Shown piece by piece: positions 44,440 through 56,961 of a stretch of 64,000 nucleotides of DNA (positions are counted from its first letter, which is position 1; every line of letters starts with the position of its first letter). Below the pieces are notes generated by a model. That model saw only the letters and a list, made by a program, of their open reading frames with translations. It made no database searches and was not told where the DNA came from. This stretch comes from Tillus elongatus (taxonomy: Eukaryota > Arthropoda > Insecta > Coleoptera > Cleridae), in the NCBI GenBank assembly GCA_964006375.1, contig OZ023267.1:29324739-29388738 (forward strand), in the 5' to 3' direction. The translations under genes were made by a program, and so were the position numbers.

Positions 44440-45729
44440 CTAACCACTGGACATTTGTTCTTTTTCATGCGGCTGATTATTTTTACAGCTAGTCAGTCTA
44501 CTCAATTTTACCCAATTGCACTTGAGCTTTGCTTGTTTAACATCTTCAATTATATTTTTCCCTAGGGGAGCATCTTTTTCAATTTCTATTTCACTTAAGT
44601 CATGATGCACACCAACTTTAGCATTCCACCTCTCCATACCATTCCATGCAATCATTACCCCATTGTCTGTGCATAATTTTGCTGGTGGTCGAACTAACCT
44701 ATACCCTAATTCATCACAAACTAGCTGAAGACCTTTTGCTATAAAATTGTTACATGCTACTCCACCCGAAACTACTAGCACCTTTTTATCATCTGGAACC
44801 AGATGTTTTAGGTTACAAAACTCCATACCCCTCTGAACTCTTTGGCACAAATGTCTAGTAATACTTATCAAAAACGCAGCACAAAGATTATTAACTGTCG
44901 GTATAACTGCATCTGGTGGCACTGAAAGTCGTTTTTCTTCAGTCCAAAGGTGAGTTAACAACTGATTTTTTAAGCCAGCGAAACTAAAGTTACAGTCCCT
45001 GTAATGTGACAAGGGAATGGCTAATTTATACTGGAAGGGATCATCAGCTTTTAAAGCAGCCAATTCCATGGCTTCACCACCGCACATACGAGAAAATTCT
45101 GGTATATTCTTTAGTTTCATACGTCTAGCCATTTTATCAAAGGCTTCACCTGGAGCATCATCCAGACACTCGCCTAGTAACACAAAATCATCAACGTTTT
45201 TTGCAACAGCTAATAAACAGTGCCCACCACTAACTAGAAGCACTAAAAATGGATAGTCCACTGTCTTATCACAGAGTCTAGTTACAAGTGCATGAGCCTC
45301 CATGTGATGAATTGGGATGAAAGGTTTTTGGTACTTAGTACATAAATACTTTCCATATTTTAATCCAACCATCAAAGATAACGGCAGACCAGGTTTAACA
45401 GTTGTAGCAATGGCATCTAAATCTTCAAAAGTAATGTTTGCGTTAGCAATTGCAGTGTTTACTACATTTTCGATGTTTTTTCTGTGAAGATCTTGGGCAA
45501 TAGGAGGTATGATGCCTCCGTTATTATGATGTGTAAGATGTTGTGAATGTAAACTTTCACCTAGTATACGTCTATCAGAGTCGACTATGGCACAACCGGT
45601 GTCGTCACAGGAGGTTTCAATACCCAAAATTACACTTTTTGAAGAATAAAACTTTGGAAAAGTATGATCAAAATTGTTAGTTATAAACTTTATGTATGTC
45701 CTGGACCTGAAGAGGCTGTTAGTGTTCAT
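44440..45729 (-). CDS. OSGEPL1: mitochondrial tRNA N6-adenosine threonylcarbamoyltransferase (Qri7/TsaD family)
   Basis: This 429-residue intronless gene makes the mitochondrial enzyme that transfers the threonylcarbamoyl group to A37 of ANN-decoding tRNAs (t6A), a step needed for accurate mitochondrial translation. The Arg/Lys/Ser-rich N-terminus (residues 1-30, no early acidic residues except Asp21) looks like a mitochondrial presequence. The Kae1/TsaD fold starts with GIETSCDDTG (36-45). The metal-binding HMEAH is at 142-146. SGGH (167-170), DAPGEAFDK (191-199), SFAGLK (249-254), SGGVACNN (321-328) and CTDNG with the metal Asp355 follow in the expected order. Length fits the family. The start is the first ATG before the presequence. 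The gene is complete and undamaged, on the - strand between a tandem repeat and a repeat-poor gap. Confidence 0.96.
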   Translation of the reverse strand: MNTNSLFRSRTYIKFITNNFDHTFPKFYSSKSVILGIETSCDDTGCAIVDSDRRILGESLHSQHLTHHNNGGIIPPIAQDLHRKNIENVVNTAIANANITFEDLDAIATTVKPGLPLSLMVGLKYGKYLCTKYQKPFIPIHHMEAHALVTRLCDKTVDYPFLVLLVSGGHCLLAVAKNVDDFVLLGECLDDAPGEAFDKMARRMKLKNIPEFSRMCGGEAMELAALKADDPFQYKLAIPLSHYRDCNFSFAGLKNQLLTHLWTEEKRLSVPPDAVIPTVNNLCAAFLISITRHLCQRVQRGMEFCNLKHLVPDDKKVLVVSGGVACNNFIAKGLQLVCDELGYRLVRPPAKLCTDNGVMIAWNGMERWNAKVGVHHDLSEIEIEKDAPLGKNIIEDVKQAKLKCNWVKLSRLTSCKNNQPHEKEQMSSG

Positions 45730-46868
45730 TGTTATAGTCTGATTTAACCGACTGTAGCGAGTTTTGTAAAACTATTATTAGAAAACATAATATTTAAATA
45801 AAATAACACAACCCTCACAAACTGTTCATACGTAACCTCAATCAAAAATTAGAATAGACGACTGACGACTGACAATTCCAGAACACGTGGTGACTTTGAC
45901 AGATCCGTCCTTTTTCTGGGTGGCACACAAACTGATTATTTGACATTTGTTTGTGTGCGTTTTCGTGTTAACCTGAGTTTCAAGCAAATTGATGATAAAG
46001 CATTTGTTGTCATCGGCATGTTTTGAATATTTTATTTTTTTCAATATTTATATATACATTTTTGTTGTGATACCTACAATGGTTTAGATTGAGGTTGTAT
46101 TTATAATTTGACCGGCACCGAGCAGCATTCACAACATTTGGAGGAGTAGTTGGACTTATTACAAATCTATAAGAGAGATATTTTAAGGGTTACTTTAGCG
46201 GGAGTTTCATAAGAGTAGCTAGCCACTCTTGAAAAGGAGAATGAGCTTTTTTGGATTCTGAAGAAACATAGTTTTATTGTAAAATAGCATGTTTTGTGTC
46301 ACCATTTTTATTTTTTTAATTATTTACATAATATAATTACATTGGTCCTTATGAATTTAGCTAATGCTTTCTTATAAGTACATAATATGTAGTATCTTAA
46401 CAGAGTCACTCAGGCAGTCCTCAGGACTGGTATATAGAGTAACTGATAACTTATAACCTCAAATGGTGAAGAGAGATAATAAAGATAATATACATATTAG
46501 CAGCCGACTTTTAATAAATTTTTCCTAGCAATTACATTTTCATCACATTTGATGAATTTTTGTTATTGTTATCTTTACTAATATTTCTAATTTTATATGT
46601 TATTCCTAATATGTCATTTTGTGGCATAATGTCAGTATATTAGGTCTAAAGAAAGTTATTTATTTGGAAATAATGGAAATGAAAATTGGAAAGTTATATC
46701 AGTTAATAAAACAATAACGTTAGAGGCTGTCAGAGGGTGAATTTGGATTGAAATATTAGTTTGATTTATTATACAGTTCTATTGTGGGTGTTAAGCTTGG
46801 TAGGTTTTCTGTTGCTTTTACTGCTTTATTGAGTAGCCTCCCTACTCTTCCAGATTAAATTCTGTACA
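45730..46868. other. upstream region of OSGEPL1 and intergenic AT-rich DNA
   Basis: The sequence just upstream of the start (to about 45920, on the - strand) would hold the promoter. I see no TATA box at a convincing position. The remainder to the TA array has no recognised gene or repeat. Confidence 0.5.
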
Positions 46869-48655
<1,787 letters not shown>

Positions 48656-48671
48656 TCTTGTATACCTATCA

Positions 48672-48857
48672 ATTCAAGTTTTGTTTGCAAGATGTAAATT
48701 TTAAAGCCGTAACCCAAGCATTTCGACGTTCAATAGACAGATCATTCAAATAATTACCTCTGTTATTTAAAACAGCAGCAAATCGAATGAATGAGAATTT
48801 GTCTCGTTCAGCACGCATTGAACATTTAACGACACTACAAAAATAAGGCATTTCCAA
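48672..48857 (-). CDS. THAP-like zinc finger fragment (orphan exon)
   Basis: The - strand frame begins MEMPYFCSVVKCSMRAERDK, followed by FSFIRFAAVLNN and LSIERRNAWVTALKF. C-x4-C, then F.F.RF and RR..W..AL, is the pattern of the N-terminal half of a THAP DNA-binding domain. The usual second Cys/His pair is absent because the frame stops after CKQNLN. A splice site (GATAGGTATAC) may continue it. The LINE ends just downstream. It could be an exon of an unseen gene or a domesticated-transposase relic. Confidence is limited because only half a domain is visible. Confidence 0.42.
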
Positions 48858-49293
48858 TAAATTAGATGAAGATTAACGTGATCTGATAGTAAATAATCTC
48901 AATGTTTTGATATGCAAATACGTAGTCAAATGGAATTGTATGCCACTTAGAAAATATGACCGACCTGTAAATGACGTCATTTTAAATGATCAATCAGATA
49001 TTTGACAAAAAACATAAACATTTGGTTAAAAATTAGAAGATAAAGAAGAAGGCCTATGGATCATAATAAATAATAAAATAGATTTATAGAACTACGAAAA
49101 TCTATTACAACTACTTTCCTTGGATTTAGACTGTCAACTGTCAATCACCTATAATTTTAGAAACATTAAATTTAAACATTAAAATAAAACTGGTAAAGAG
49201 TAAAGCGGTTTTAGTTTGGTTTCTGGCTTCTCGGATCTTTGTCTATCATCTTCGAACACCGTTAATTAAACTTGAAAAATAATTATTTACATA
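48858..49293 (+). other. region between the THAP-like exon and mL48
   Basis: AT-rich sequence without a recognised repeat. It should include the promoter and 5' UTR of the mL48 gene; no obvious TATA box is visible. Confidence 0.45.
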
Positions 49294-49401
49294 ATGAATA
49301 GCTTAAGGAGAATTTCACTTTTGTTGCCTAGAGTTAATTTAAATAATTCGTACTGTCCAAAAATTAGAAAATTCAGTTTATATGAACCTGATTATTTAGA
49401 G
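49294..49401 (+). CDS. mRpL48: mitochondrial large ribosomal subunit protein mL48, exon 1
   Basis: The first coding exon runs from ATG at 49294 to the donor GTATAA at 49402, 36 codons in phase 0. The product starts MNSLRRISLLLPRVNLNN, a hydrophobic/basic, acid-free N-terminus fitting a mitochondrial targeting peptide, then SLYEPDYLE. A YEPDYLE-type motif is common at the start of mature mL48. The protein is a structural component of the mitochondrial 39S subunit. The three exons together encode about 178 residues, close to family length. Confidence 0.85.
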
Positions 49402-49467
49402 GTATAACGCTTACATATTTATTTAGGGATGTCGATAATAATATAAGCAACATATTTACTATTCTAG

Positions 49468-49728
49468 GGTATGAAATCTAAGATACCCCTATATGACACA
49501 CTTAACATACAGTTAAGAGGTTATGATTACCCTGTGCTAGAAAGTTTTCAGAAATTTGTGCATAATGTAGCTAAAAATATGGAAATTGATGTGGAAGATG
49601 CTTGGGCAGTGCCTGCACAGAATTTACAAGTCGTCACATATAAACCACAAAGTGATGTAGTAAATTCCCAATATGATTTAAAGTTATATGAAAGAAACGT
49701 TCAAGTCACAGATCTCCCAGCCGCTCAG
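49468..49728 (+). CDS. mRpL48: mitochondrial ribosomal protein mL48, exon 2
   Basis: The acceptor TATTCTAG and the donor GTAACC bound 87 codons, phase 0 on both sides. It encodes most of the S10-like domain: LYDTLNIQLRGYDYPVLESF, then KFVHNVAKNMEIDVEDAW, then PAQNLQVVTYKP, then LKLYERNVQVTDLPAAQ. YERNVQ...L matches the conserved H/YER.V.. strand of the mL48/uS10 fold. The exon is intact. The following intron of 2.8 kb contains an F3 foldback, an M2 palindrome and a LINE. Confidence 0.9.
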
Positions 49729-50042
49729 GTAACCAAACATCCATGTTGATAATGTTTTTAATGTTACCACACACAAGTAAATCTAAGCCTTAAGTTGATT
49801 TACGTGTAGAACATATATAATTTTGGCGATCCCGGGTCCCTTCATTTCATGTGTTGTGAGAGCAGCATTGGCGGACAGTACTTATTGCTGAACTGACCAG
49901 CCTGACCTACAGGGCAGGACCCTAGAGCCATAAGTACCGTGCGGTAATGCCGCTCTCTCGATCCATGGACGGGACCCCTCTGCTTAAAGATATTATTTTA
50001 TTATGATATTGTGGAAGCCGATACTTGAGGTAAATCCATTGT
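49729..50042 (+). other. mL48 intron 2, first part
   Basis: No clear feature except GGCGGACAGTACTTATTGCT near 49871, which resembles GCCGGACAGTGCTTACTGCT at 34039. Both may be remnants of one repeat. Confidence 0.45.
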
Positions 50043-50209
50043 CAAGTTAGATAAATAAACAAATTGATTTACAGTATTTTATTGTACGCATAACTGCAAT
50101 TTTGCTGAAGCTCTCCACTTTGTCAAATCCAGAATGAACTTCAGCAAAACTGCAGTTATATGTTCAATAAAATAGTGTAAATCAATTTGTTTATTTGTCT
50201 AACTTTATA
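50043..50209. mobile_element. F3 foldback MITE, 167 bp
   Basis: The left arm (AAGTTAGATAAATAAACAAA, TTGATTTACAGTATTTTATT, AACTGCAATTTTGCTGAAG) and the right arm are nearly perfect reverse complements over about 70 bp with a short centre. No coding capacity. Confidence 0.88.
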
Positions 50210-50479
50210 TTTTATTGACTATTTCAAGACTTATTTTGAGTCTGGTTAGTTTCCTTAGTTATTACCTCTGATCTTGTTCAAGTGTATCAGTCCCCAGAGT
50301 CATAGACTACAAAACTTGAATTAAGTTTTTGTTGCTTCCAGCAGTTTTTTATTTCAGCCGCTTACTTTTTTTTGCATTTGCTTTATTACCTTCCGGATTT
50401 GCTCAGTAAATTTTCTGCTATCTGTGGTCTTACACTTTTAAACACTTTGCTTTAGAGTAGATATTCTCAAATTTAAATA

Positions 50480-50955
50480 TGGATGTAAGGCTAGATGCAT
50501 TCTCACCACAATTAGAACTGTACACCGGTTTCGCTCTAATTAGAGCTCGTCAGTACTAATTGCAGCGAAAATACACCTATAAAGTAATACGGCTATGGTA
50601 GCCAGTCAGGTGACGGCACGTGCTTCGTGTCTTATATGTCTGTTGGAAGGCTGGCTACCATAGCCGTATTACTTTATAGGTGTATTTTCTCTGCGATTAG
50701 TATGCCGTACTGACGAGCTCTAATTAGAGCGAAACCAGTCTACAGTTCTAATTTTGGTGAGAATGCATCTAGCCTTACATACTTTGTCCCTATATTAGGG
50801 TAGAAATGGGCCAGGGCTGGCAATTTACTAAATTGTTAGTTGGTTGTATACAGTCTCTAATATTTAACACTTTGTGTTATTTTGAGCTTCCGTGACAACA
50901 TACTACTTGGTTCCGCAACGAGGTGGCTGCACGTGCTTCGTGTCTTATATCTCAC
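50480..50955. mobile_element. M2 repeat, copy 3 (palindromic form)
   Basis: AAGGCTAGATGCATTCTCAC at 50486 faces GTGAGAATGCATCTAGCCTT ending about 50777. AATACGGCTATGGTAGCCAG faces its complement around a short centre near 50600-50640. To the right it continues with TTGTATACAGTCTCTAATAT and GACAACATACTACTTGGTTC as in copy 1. Confidence 0.85.
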
Positions 50956-51173
50956 TTAGTATTAAATAGGGAGTATTTTGGAAATGCCCCAATATAAGCT
51001 TAGCCTGGATTATTTCCCTTTCTAGAAACAGGCTTTGACAGTGTTCCTGTTCATTTAGAATGTCTTATGTGATAAACAGTACTGTTGCTTACTGTACCTG
51101 AGAATTTTTGTTACTAAATATACAAAATTTTGAAATAACGTGATACTTCTTACAATACCTTCTTCTTTACCAG

Positions 51174-52440
51174 AATGTATTGGTCTCAGCTTTGGAGGAT
51201 AGGTTACAGGTTGATTCAGTGTATACAGATTTCTCCAAAACGTTTGATAAGGTTAATCACGCCTTATTATTGTCAAAACTTGCATTGTTTGGTTTTAATG
51301 CCAATTTGTTGTCTTGGGTGCGCAGCTTCCTTACGGGTAGGTCCCAGAGTGTAAAGATCAGAAACTTCATTTCTGATAGTATTACTGTTTCTTCAGGAGT
51401 TCCTCAGGGTTCACATTGTGGACCAGTCCTCTTTAATCTTTTTATCAATGATGTCATACATTCACTTAAGCATAGTCAGATTTTGATGTTTGCTGATGAA
51501 ATCAAAATTTTCAAGGTTGTTCGTTCCAGACAGGACGCTTTACTTTTACAGGAAGACTTAAATCGTTTTGCTCGGTGGTGTGGTGACAATCTTCTGACTT
51601 TGAATGTTGATAAGTGTTTCTGCATTACATTCACTAGAGCTCATTTTCCCATTGACTTTGTGTACTTCATGGGCTGTAGTGCTTCACAGAGGAAGGAAAT
51701 GATTAAAGACTTAGGCATTGTATTGGATAGGGAATTATCTTTTAAGGATCACATAGAATACATAGTATCTAAGGCATATAAAATGTTAGGATTTATTCAT
51801 AGATCCACTCTGGATTTTTCATGCAATAGCTTGAGAAGGCTGCATTGTGGTCTGGTACGCTCTTTGTTGGAATGCTCTTCTGTAGTCTGGAGTCCGAATT
51901 ACAATATTTATATCAATCAGATTGAGGCCATACAAAATAGATTCTTAAGAATTTCTGCTTACAGAATGGGCTTGAAGAGAAATGATCTTAACCTTTCTTA
52001 TTTGCGGAATCGGCTGCACTTGCAGTCACTCAGTGGTAGAAGGATTGTCAGTGATGTTTGTTTTTTGCATAAATTATTAGTGAATAAAATTGATAGTCCT
52101 TCTTTGCTTGAGTTAGTCTCTCTAAGGATTCCGGACCGCACGAGAGCAAGGGAGGTTTTTGTGGTTCCCTTCCATCGAACCAATTATGGCTTTTTCAGTC
52201 CGATGTCAAGAGTGACGAGAACTGCAAATGAGTATTCGGAGCTCTTGGATATGTTTGATTATTCTGACCGTTCAATTAGAGGCATCTTGAGAGGTGTTAT
52301 TGATTGAATTGTCATACATATGGTGTACAGGTTATGTTTTGCGTTTTTTTTTTGTTATGTTCTCATATTGAGATAGGTTATTTAAGACTAATGTAATTTT
52401 AGAAGTTCTTATTATTGTAAATGGTTGATCCGTTGACTAA
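51174..52440 (+). mobile_element. Jockey-like LINE RT fragment in mL48 intron 2
   Basis: A long open frame (51180-52307, 375 codons) encodes the second half of an RT. It contains VYTDFSKTFDKVNHALLL (motif A), VSSGVPQGSHCGPVLFNLFI (motif B) and LMFADEIKIF (motif C). It continues with LGIVLDRELSFKDHI, LECSSVVWSPNY and IEAIQNRFLR. The catalytic FADD is FADE here, a change expected to cripple polymerisation. The 5' part is missing; the 3' region is AT-rich with AAATAAATAATTATC. Despite the changed residue the frame has no stop, so insertion is probably recent. Confidence 0.88.
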
Positions 52441-52568
52441 ATAAATAATTATCAATGTGCAATAATTTAAAATAAAATTTAAGTCACAATCAAGCAGGTA
52501 ATATTTGACAAGCAACATTGTGTGGGACTATTTTAGTTTCGATATGATGAGTGATTGATCTTTTTCAG

Positions 52569-52736
52569 CTAACTACATTGGTTCGTGTATTAGAAGCAAG
52601 TTGTCCAGTGGGTGTGACAATAAATATTGTAGAACATGATGAATGGCATGAAGAGATTCGATACATACCAGATAATGAGCTGGCAAAACTAAAACAAGAA
52701 CTAGATGACATGGGAGGCCCACTAAAGAAGAAATAA
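52569..52736 (+). CDS. mRpL48: mitochondrial ribosomal protein mL48, terminal exon 3
   Basis: The acceptor TCTTTTTCAG opens a 56-codon exon in phase 0 ending at TAA 52734-52736. It encodes LTTLVRVLEASCPVGVTINI, VEHDEWHEEIRYIPDNELAK and a charged C-terminal helix with a GGPLKKK end. P.GV...V.EH..E....RY is the conserved last strand and helix of mL48. It joins exon 2 without a frame change. Confidence 0.9.
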   Translation, partial: LTTLVRVLEASCPVGVTINIVEHDEWHEEIRYIPDNELAKLKQELDDMGGPLKKK

Positions 52737-53084
52737 TTGTAGATATTTGTGAAATGTATGCATAAACTAAGTAGTATAATTATAGATTTGACAAAAGCAA
52801 AACTATAAGCTTTTTTATTTAGTGAATGGTCAAATTATTAGTCACATATGCAAAGATTACATTATGATCAGTTTGAAATTGTATAATATTTTAAAATAGT
52901 GAGGGTCTATACTTTTATTAATCTTCCTAGATGAATCACGTATTTTCAATAAAATTACTACATATTTTAGAAAAATCACAATACAAAATGTTTACAAAAA
53001 TCTCTCAATATTTAGTATAACCTCCTTTGGTTTTAATTACAACTTCCCTGCTCTTTTTACCATGTTCCAAATTTCTAAATGCAT
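52737..53084 (+). other. 3' flank of mL48
   Basis: AATAAA at 52948-52953 is a candidate polyadenylation signal 212 bp after the stop. I see nothing else. Confidence 0.45.
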
Positions 53085-53205
53085 TTTTAATGAATTTTCT
53101 TTTTAAAAAAAATCACAGAGGAGATCCTGACTTGAAAAATTTTCTTCAGATGAGTGCGGACTAGGCCCACTAGAACCCATAATCAGGGTCAGTTTCAATT
53201 TTTTT

Positions 53206-53271
<66 letters not shown>

Positions 53272-53580
53272 ATGTATGTATGTATGTATGTATCACACCG
53301 ATAACAAAAAAGAATGGGCCGATTCTGATCAAATTTGGTACATACCTTCCTTTTGCAAGTGGCTTGGATAAGTTCGGTAGCCAGGAAAATCGGGCCAGGT
53401 TTTCCCGGAAAATTGTGTGTTTTCTTTTGAAAAAAAATTATATCTCCGGAAATAACAACGTAAGGGCAACCAAATTTGGTAAGCTGGTTTCTGTCATAAA
53501 GGGTATCCTATGTACCAAAATTCAGATATGTTAAAAGACAAAAAAGTTACAAGTAAATTAATTTTTAAATAATTAAATCT
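53085..53580 (-). mobile_element. composite M3-(TA)n-M4 element, copy 2
   Basis: M3 (CAGAGGAGATCCTGAC, CCATAATCAGGGTCAGTTTC), then a (TA)n array at 53211-53263 with a TGTGTG/TATG tail, then M4 (CACACCGATAACAAAAAAGA, CCAGGTTTTCCCGGAAAATT, AACCAAATTTGGTAAGCTGG). The order is as at 22.5-23.2 kb. Confidence 0.8.
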
Positions 53581-53820
53581 GATTAAAGAAAGTTAAAATG
53601 TCAAAGTTGATAATTATGGTAGGAGTACGAATGTGAGTGAAAAATACGACACGAAATGACTAACAAGCTCCTAGTTATGTTTCTAAGTAGATATTTTCCT
53701 TCATTTCGTTTAAATATGAGCAAAAAATCCAATGTAAATAAAAATTGTTTGGTGTAAATAGTAAAGACGTTAGACAATTAACATAAGTACTACCGGATAT
53801 ACCTGCTAGTACATACATGT
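53581..53820. other. intergenic AT-rich DNA
   Basis: I see nothing recognisable. Confidence 0.4.
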
Positions 53821-53900
53821 CGACTGTAGCCAAGTGGGCTAAACCCTGTACATTCGATAATCGACTCCTACATGACGAGTTCCAATCCTAGTTAGTGACT
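53821..53900 (+). mobile_element. tRNA-derived SINE head (probable, Ser/Leu-like)
   Basis: Box A-like GTAGCCAAGTGGGCTAA at 53826 and box B-like GAGTTCCAATCCTAG at 53878 are about 50 bp apart. GCCAAGTGG is typical of Ser/Leu tRNA D-arms. The acceptor stem is not conserved. Confidence 0.5.
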
Positions 53901-54054
53901 TCAGTTTGATTTCACTTGACCGTTACCTGATCAGATTGTTGTTATTCCGATGAATTTTTTAGCGAGTTTTTGAATAAAAAATAATTTAATAAAGAGGAGA
54001 TGAAAGTTTCCATATTGAATACAGTCTTAGACTTTTCCTGTGGCTTCACAAGTG

Positions 54055-54178
54055 CTTGTTTTAGTGAATTTTCTTTTAAAAAATCACTAATGAGGAGATC
54101 CCAACTTTTGAATTTAGAGAAAAATACTTCAAATGAGCGCGAACTAGGCCCCCTAGAACCCATATCCAAGGTCAGTTT

Positions 54179-54269
<91 letters not shown>
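54055..54269 (-). repeat. M3 copy with (TA)n microsatellite 12
   Basis: The hairpin TTAGTGAATTTTCTTTTAAA at 54061 leads into GAGGAGATCCCAACTTTTGA and CCCATATCCAAGGTCAGTTT, then the TA array at 54183-54269. M4 is absent here; the array abuts GTTACGTTCCACGGGG. Confidence 0.88.
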
Positions 54270-54273
<4 letters not shown>

Positions 54274-54333
54274 ACGTTCCACGGGGTTCTGGATTTGTTT
54301 ACTAACAAAACACAGTTTTTCAAATTAATATTT

Positions 54334-54846
54334 ATTATTACTAGTGATGGGTTGTTATTTAACTGTCTGTTATTGTTAAACGGTTTTCGAGCCGCAACGG
54401 TAACCACCAGTTATGGATTTATAAAAATAACAGGTACAAAATAACGCTTTTTACACTAAACTAGAATTCGGACTCGTATCTGTTTCAGTTCCACTGCAAC
54501 TAAGTTCGATTAATAAACATAGGTTTTCATCGGCAACTGTTAAATTTAACTATTTAACGGGATGAATGGACATGCGACTGGGAATGATAAATATGTATAG
54601 GTATGCTATGCAGTATAGAGCGAACTTTACTTCATAATATATTACTTAACAGGTAACACGTTATTTATACTAGTGTGCTCGCTCTCGCTCACAGTTTTGG
54701 GAATGTAGGATACTATCGATCGACTATCCAGTTCAAAATAACAGATAAATAACTGAAGCTGTTATTTTCGGGGGTTATTATGAAATAACGTAAACAGCTT
54801 CAACTGTTAATAGAAAATAACGGTTGTGCATATCACTAATTATCAC
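54334..54846. mobile_element. hAT MITE with near-perfect target duplication
   Basis: TAGTGATGGG at 54342 and CATATCACTA ending at 54838 bound a 497-bp element. It is flanked by ATTATTAC (54334-54341) and ATTATCAC (54839-54846), matching at 7 of 8 positions. The left half is the reverse complement of the right end of the hAT element at 39149-41205 (for example CGGACTCGTATCTGTTTCAG). No coding sequence. Confidence 0.85.
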
Positions 54847-55156
54847 CAACTATTTTCCAACACCAGTGTCAACTAAAATATTTCTCATCTATTATTAAAT
54901 GTCCATAGAATTCTATTCCACTATTCGCCTTCTATGATCGCTTCTTATGCACCAGCACTTGCTGATTCGCTTAATACTCTATGATCACTTATTTACACCG
55001 CACTAATCAATACTGAACTAACTTACTCTGCGCACCGCTCTTCTATTTATACTGTCTATAGAGATTCTAGACGTTCTACACTATTCTACACCTGTCACTT
55101 CTGGTCTATTCTAGAAATGTCATTCCAGAGTGTTCGCTGTGACACTATATATAAAA
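54847..55156. other. sequence between the hAT MITE and composite repeats
   Basis: Pyrimidine-rich sequence with CTATTCTA-type short motifs (CTATTCTACACCTGTCACTT); possibly a decayed retroelement end, but nothing specific can be named. Confidence 0.4.
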
Positions 55157-55212
55157 CCATTTACCAAAATTTAGGTCTCTAAACCTATACAGACCTAAAT
55201 TTTGGTAAATGG
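55157..55212. repeat. 22-bp perfect inverted repeat
   Basis: CCATTTACCAAAATTTAGGT at 55157 is part of a 22-bp arm whose exact complement is at 55191-55212, with a 12-bp loop. It sits at the left edge of the longest TA array. Its motif ACCAAAATTTAG is the join sequence found in M4 copies. Confidence 0.9.
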
Positions 55213-55215
55213 CTC

Positions 55216-55500
<285 letters not shown>

Positions 55501-55544
55501 CTGCAAACCCTTAAGTTTATGGTTTAACGGTCTATAATTTTTAG

Positions 55545-55680
55545 CTAATTTTCATATAAAAAATTCGTTAATGATGAGGAGACCGCGACTTTTGATTTCT
55601 AAAAAGATTTCTTTAAATGTGCGCAAACTAGGCCCCCTAGAATCCATATCCGGGTTTACGTTCTGTTTGCATATATACAG
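55545..55680 (-). repeat. M3 copy without TA array
   Basis: AATGATGAGGAGACCGCGAC to CCATATCCGGGTTTACGTTC, then a short CATATATACAGGATG. The array expected here is reduced to a few repeats. Confidence 0.7.
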
Positions 55681-55908
55681 GATGACGCATTTCTCTACGG
55701 TAAAGCTCAATATAATTGTTATTATGCAAGGTACGAGAAAAAATTGTATTCGTTACTTATAGGGTATCTTAAGCTGCATCTTATCAAATTATTTTGACAA
55801 TCACAGGCTGCCCCATAAGTCGTTGGTGTTACCTACATTTTTTTTGAACAATCCTTATTGCATTTTTGGATTTTTCACCAAAAGATGATACATGTTTGTA
55901 AAAAATCG

Positions 55909-56286
55909 AGACGCAGTAAGTGCGTTTTAGTCGCGAGTTGTCATTAAATGCTTCAAAATTCAATGCCTCAATTTGCTATTAACCAAAGGTTCGTCGTCTG
56001 GGAAACGAGTTTTCTCGGAAACATTTTAAGTTTATTTTCGGAACATTTTTCTGCATTTTCAAATAAGTTATTTTGATGAAATATGGTACATTGTTCCTAC
56101 TATATAGGTTATTTTTTTTTTTGTTCCCTCAGGGCTCGTCCGCGGCCTTGCCGCCCCGATAGCACCGCAACCCCTATATAGGTTATACCGGTGACCAAAT
56201 TGATGCCTGCTTGCATTAAAGAGACATATTTGATATTAAAAACATTTTTATGAAAATTTACTTCCATAACGCACTTGCTGCGTTCC
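55909..56286 (-). mobile_element. M1 MITE, copy 4, interrupted by a retroposon
   Basis: M1 ends AGACGCAGTAAGTGCGTTTT and CCATAACGCACTTGCTGCGT are present. The copy is split by a 61-bp insertion at 56113-56173. Confidence 0.85.
56100..56186 (-). mobile_element. 51-nt retroposed 3' fragment with poly-A and 13-bp duplication
   Basis: On the - strand the insertion reads GGGTTGCGGTGCTATCGGGG ... GACGAGCCCTGAGGGAAC followed by about 10 A. It is flanked by CTATATAGGTTAT at 56100-56112 and 56174-56186. It corresponds to the last ~50 bases of the retroposon at 15735-15977. Confidence 0.88.
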
Positions 56287-56961
56287 GACTTTTTTTTTAC
56301 ATATTTTAATTCTCTATCTGGCGGCCTAACTTTAACCAATGCTTCTATAAGGATTTGTTTGGTTGTGGTGTGTTCTTTGAAGATTTATGGGGTATAGGTC
56401 TAGGAAATTTCCTGGTTAAGGCAAAACTTCGATTTGTTTGATGTTGTTACTGATTGGGTTTTCTGGAAAGGGACGGAATTCTGCATAAAAATTAATTCAA
56501 AATGAACAGCAAACCATTAATTCATCTGAGGAATTATAGTCATTCCTCCAATACCTTTTTGTACTGATCCTCCATCATAACAGAATTACTATTTTGGGTT
56601 AAAGCTACTAGAAAATACCAACGAATTAAAATTCAATTTGTTACCCTAAAAAAGACGACACTTACACGTAATATATTGACATTAACTAGACCTAACTTTA
56701 AAATGACAAATTTAATAACCTAAGAATTACTGTCACGTGAACTATATGTTCCTCTTACTATTCACATATTTACTTTTGGACTAAAAACATTTTTGTGTTA
56801 TTTCTTCCACTTCCAACTTTAGTTGATTATTCAACTAGCATTTGTTTTCCCAATCTCGTAAAAATTGGCTACCCTAACGCATCTTCTGCATGCGGACTTT
56901 TATTTTTCTAAATTCGGTTGCCAGTTGCCAGGCTAGTTGAATCAAGAGGTCACAGAATAAT
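56287..56961. other. intergenic DNA
   Basis: No gene visible. GGCTACCCTAACGCATCTTC near 56868 is a weak M1-like end. Confidence 0.4.
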
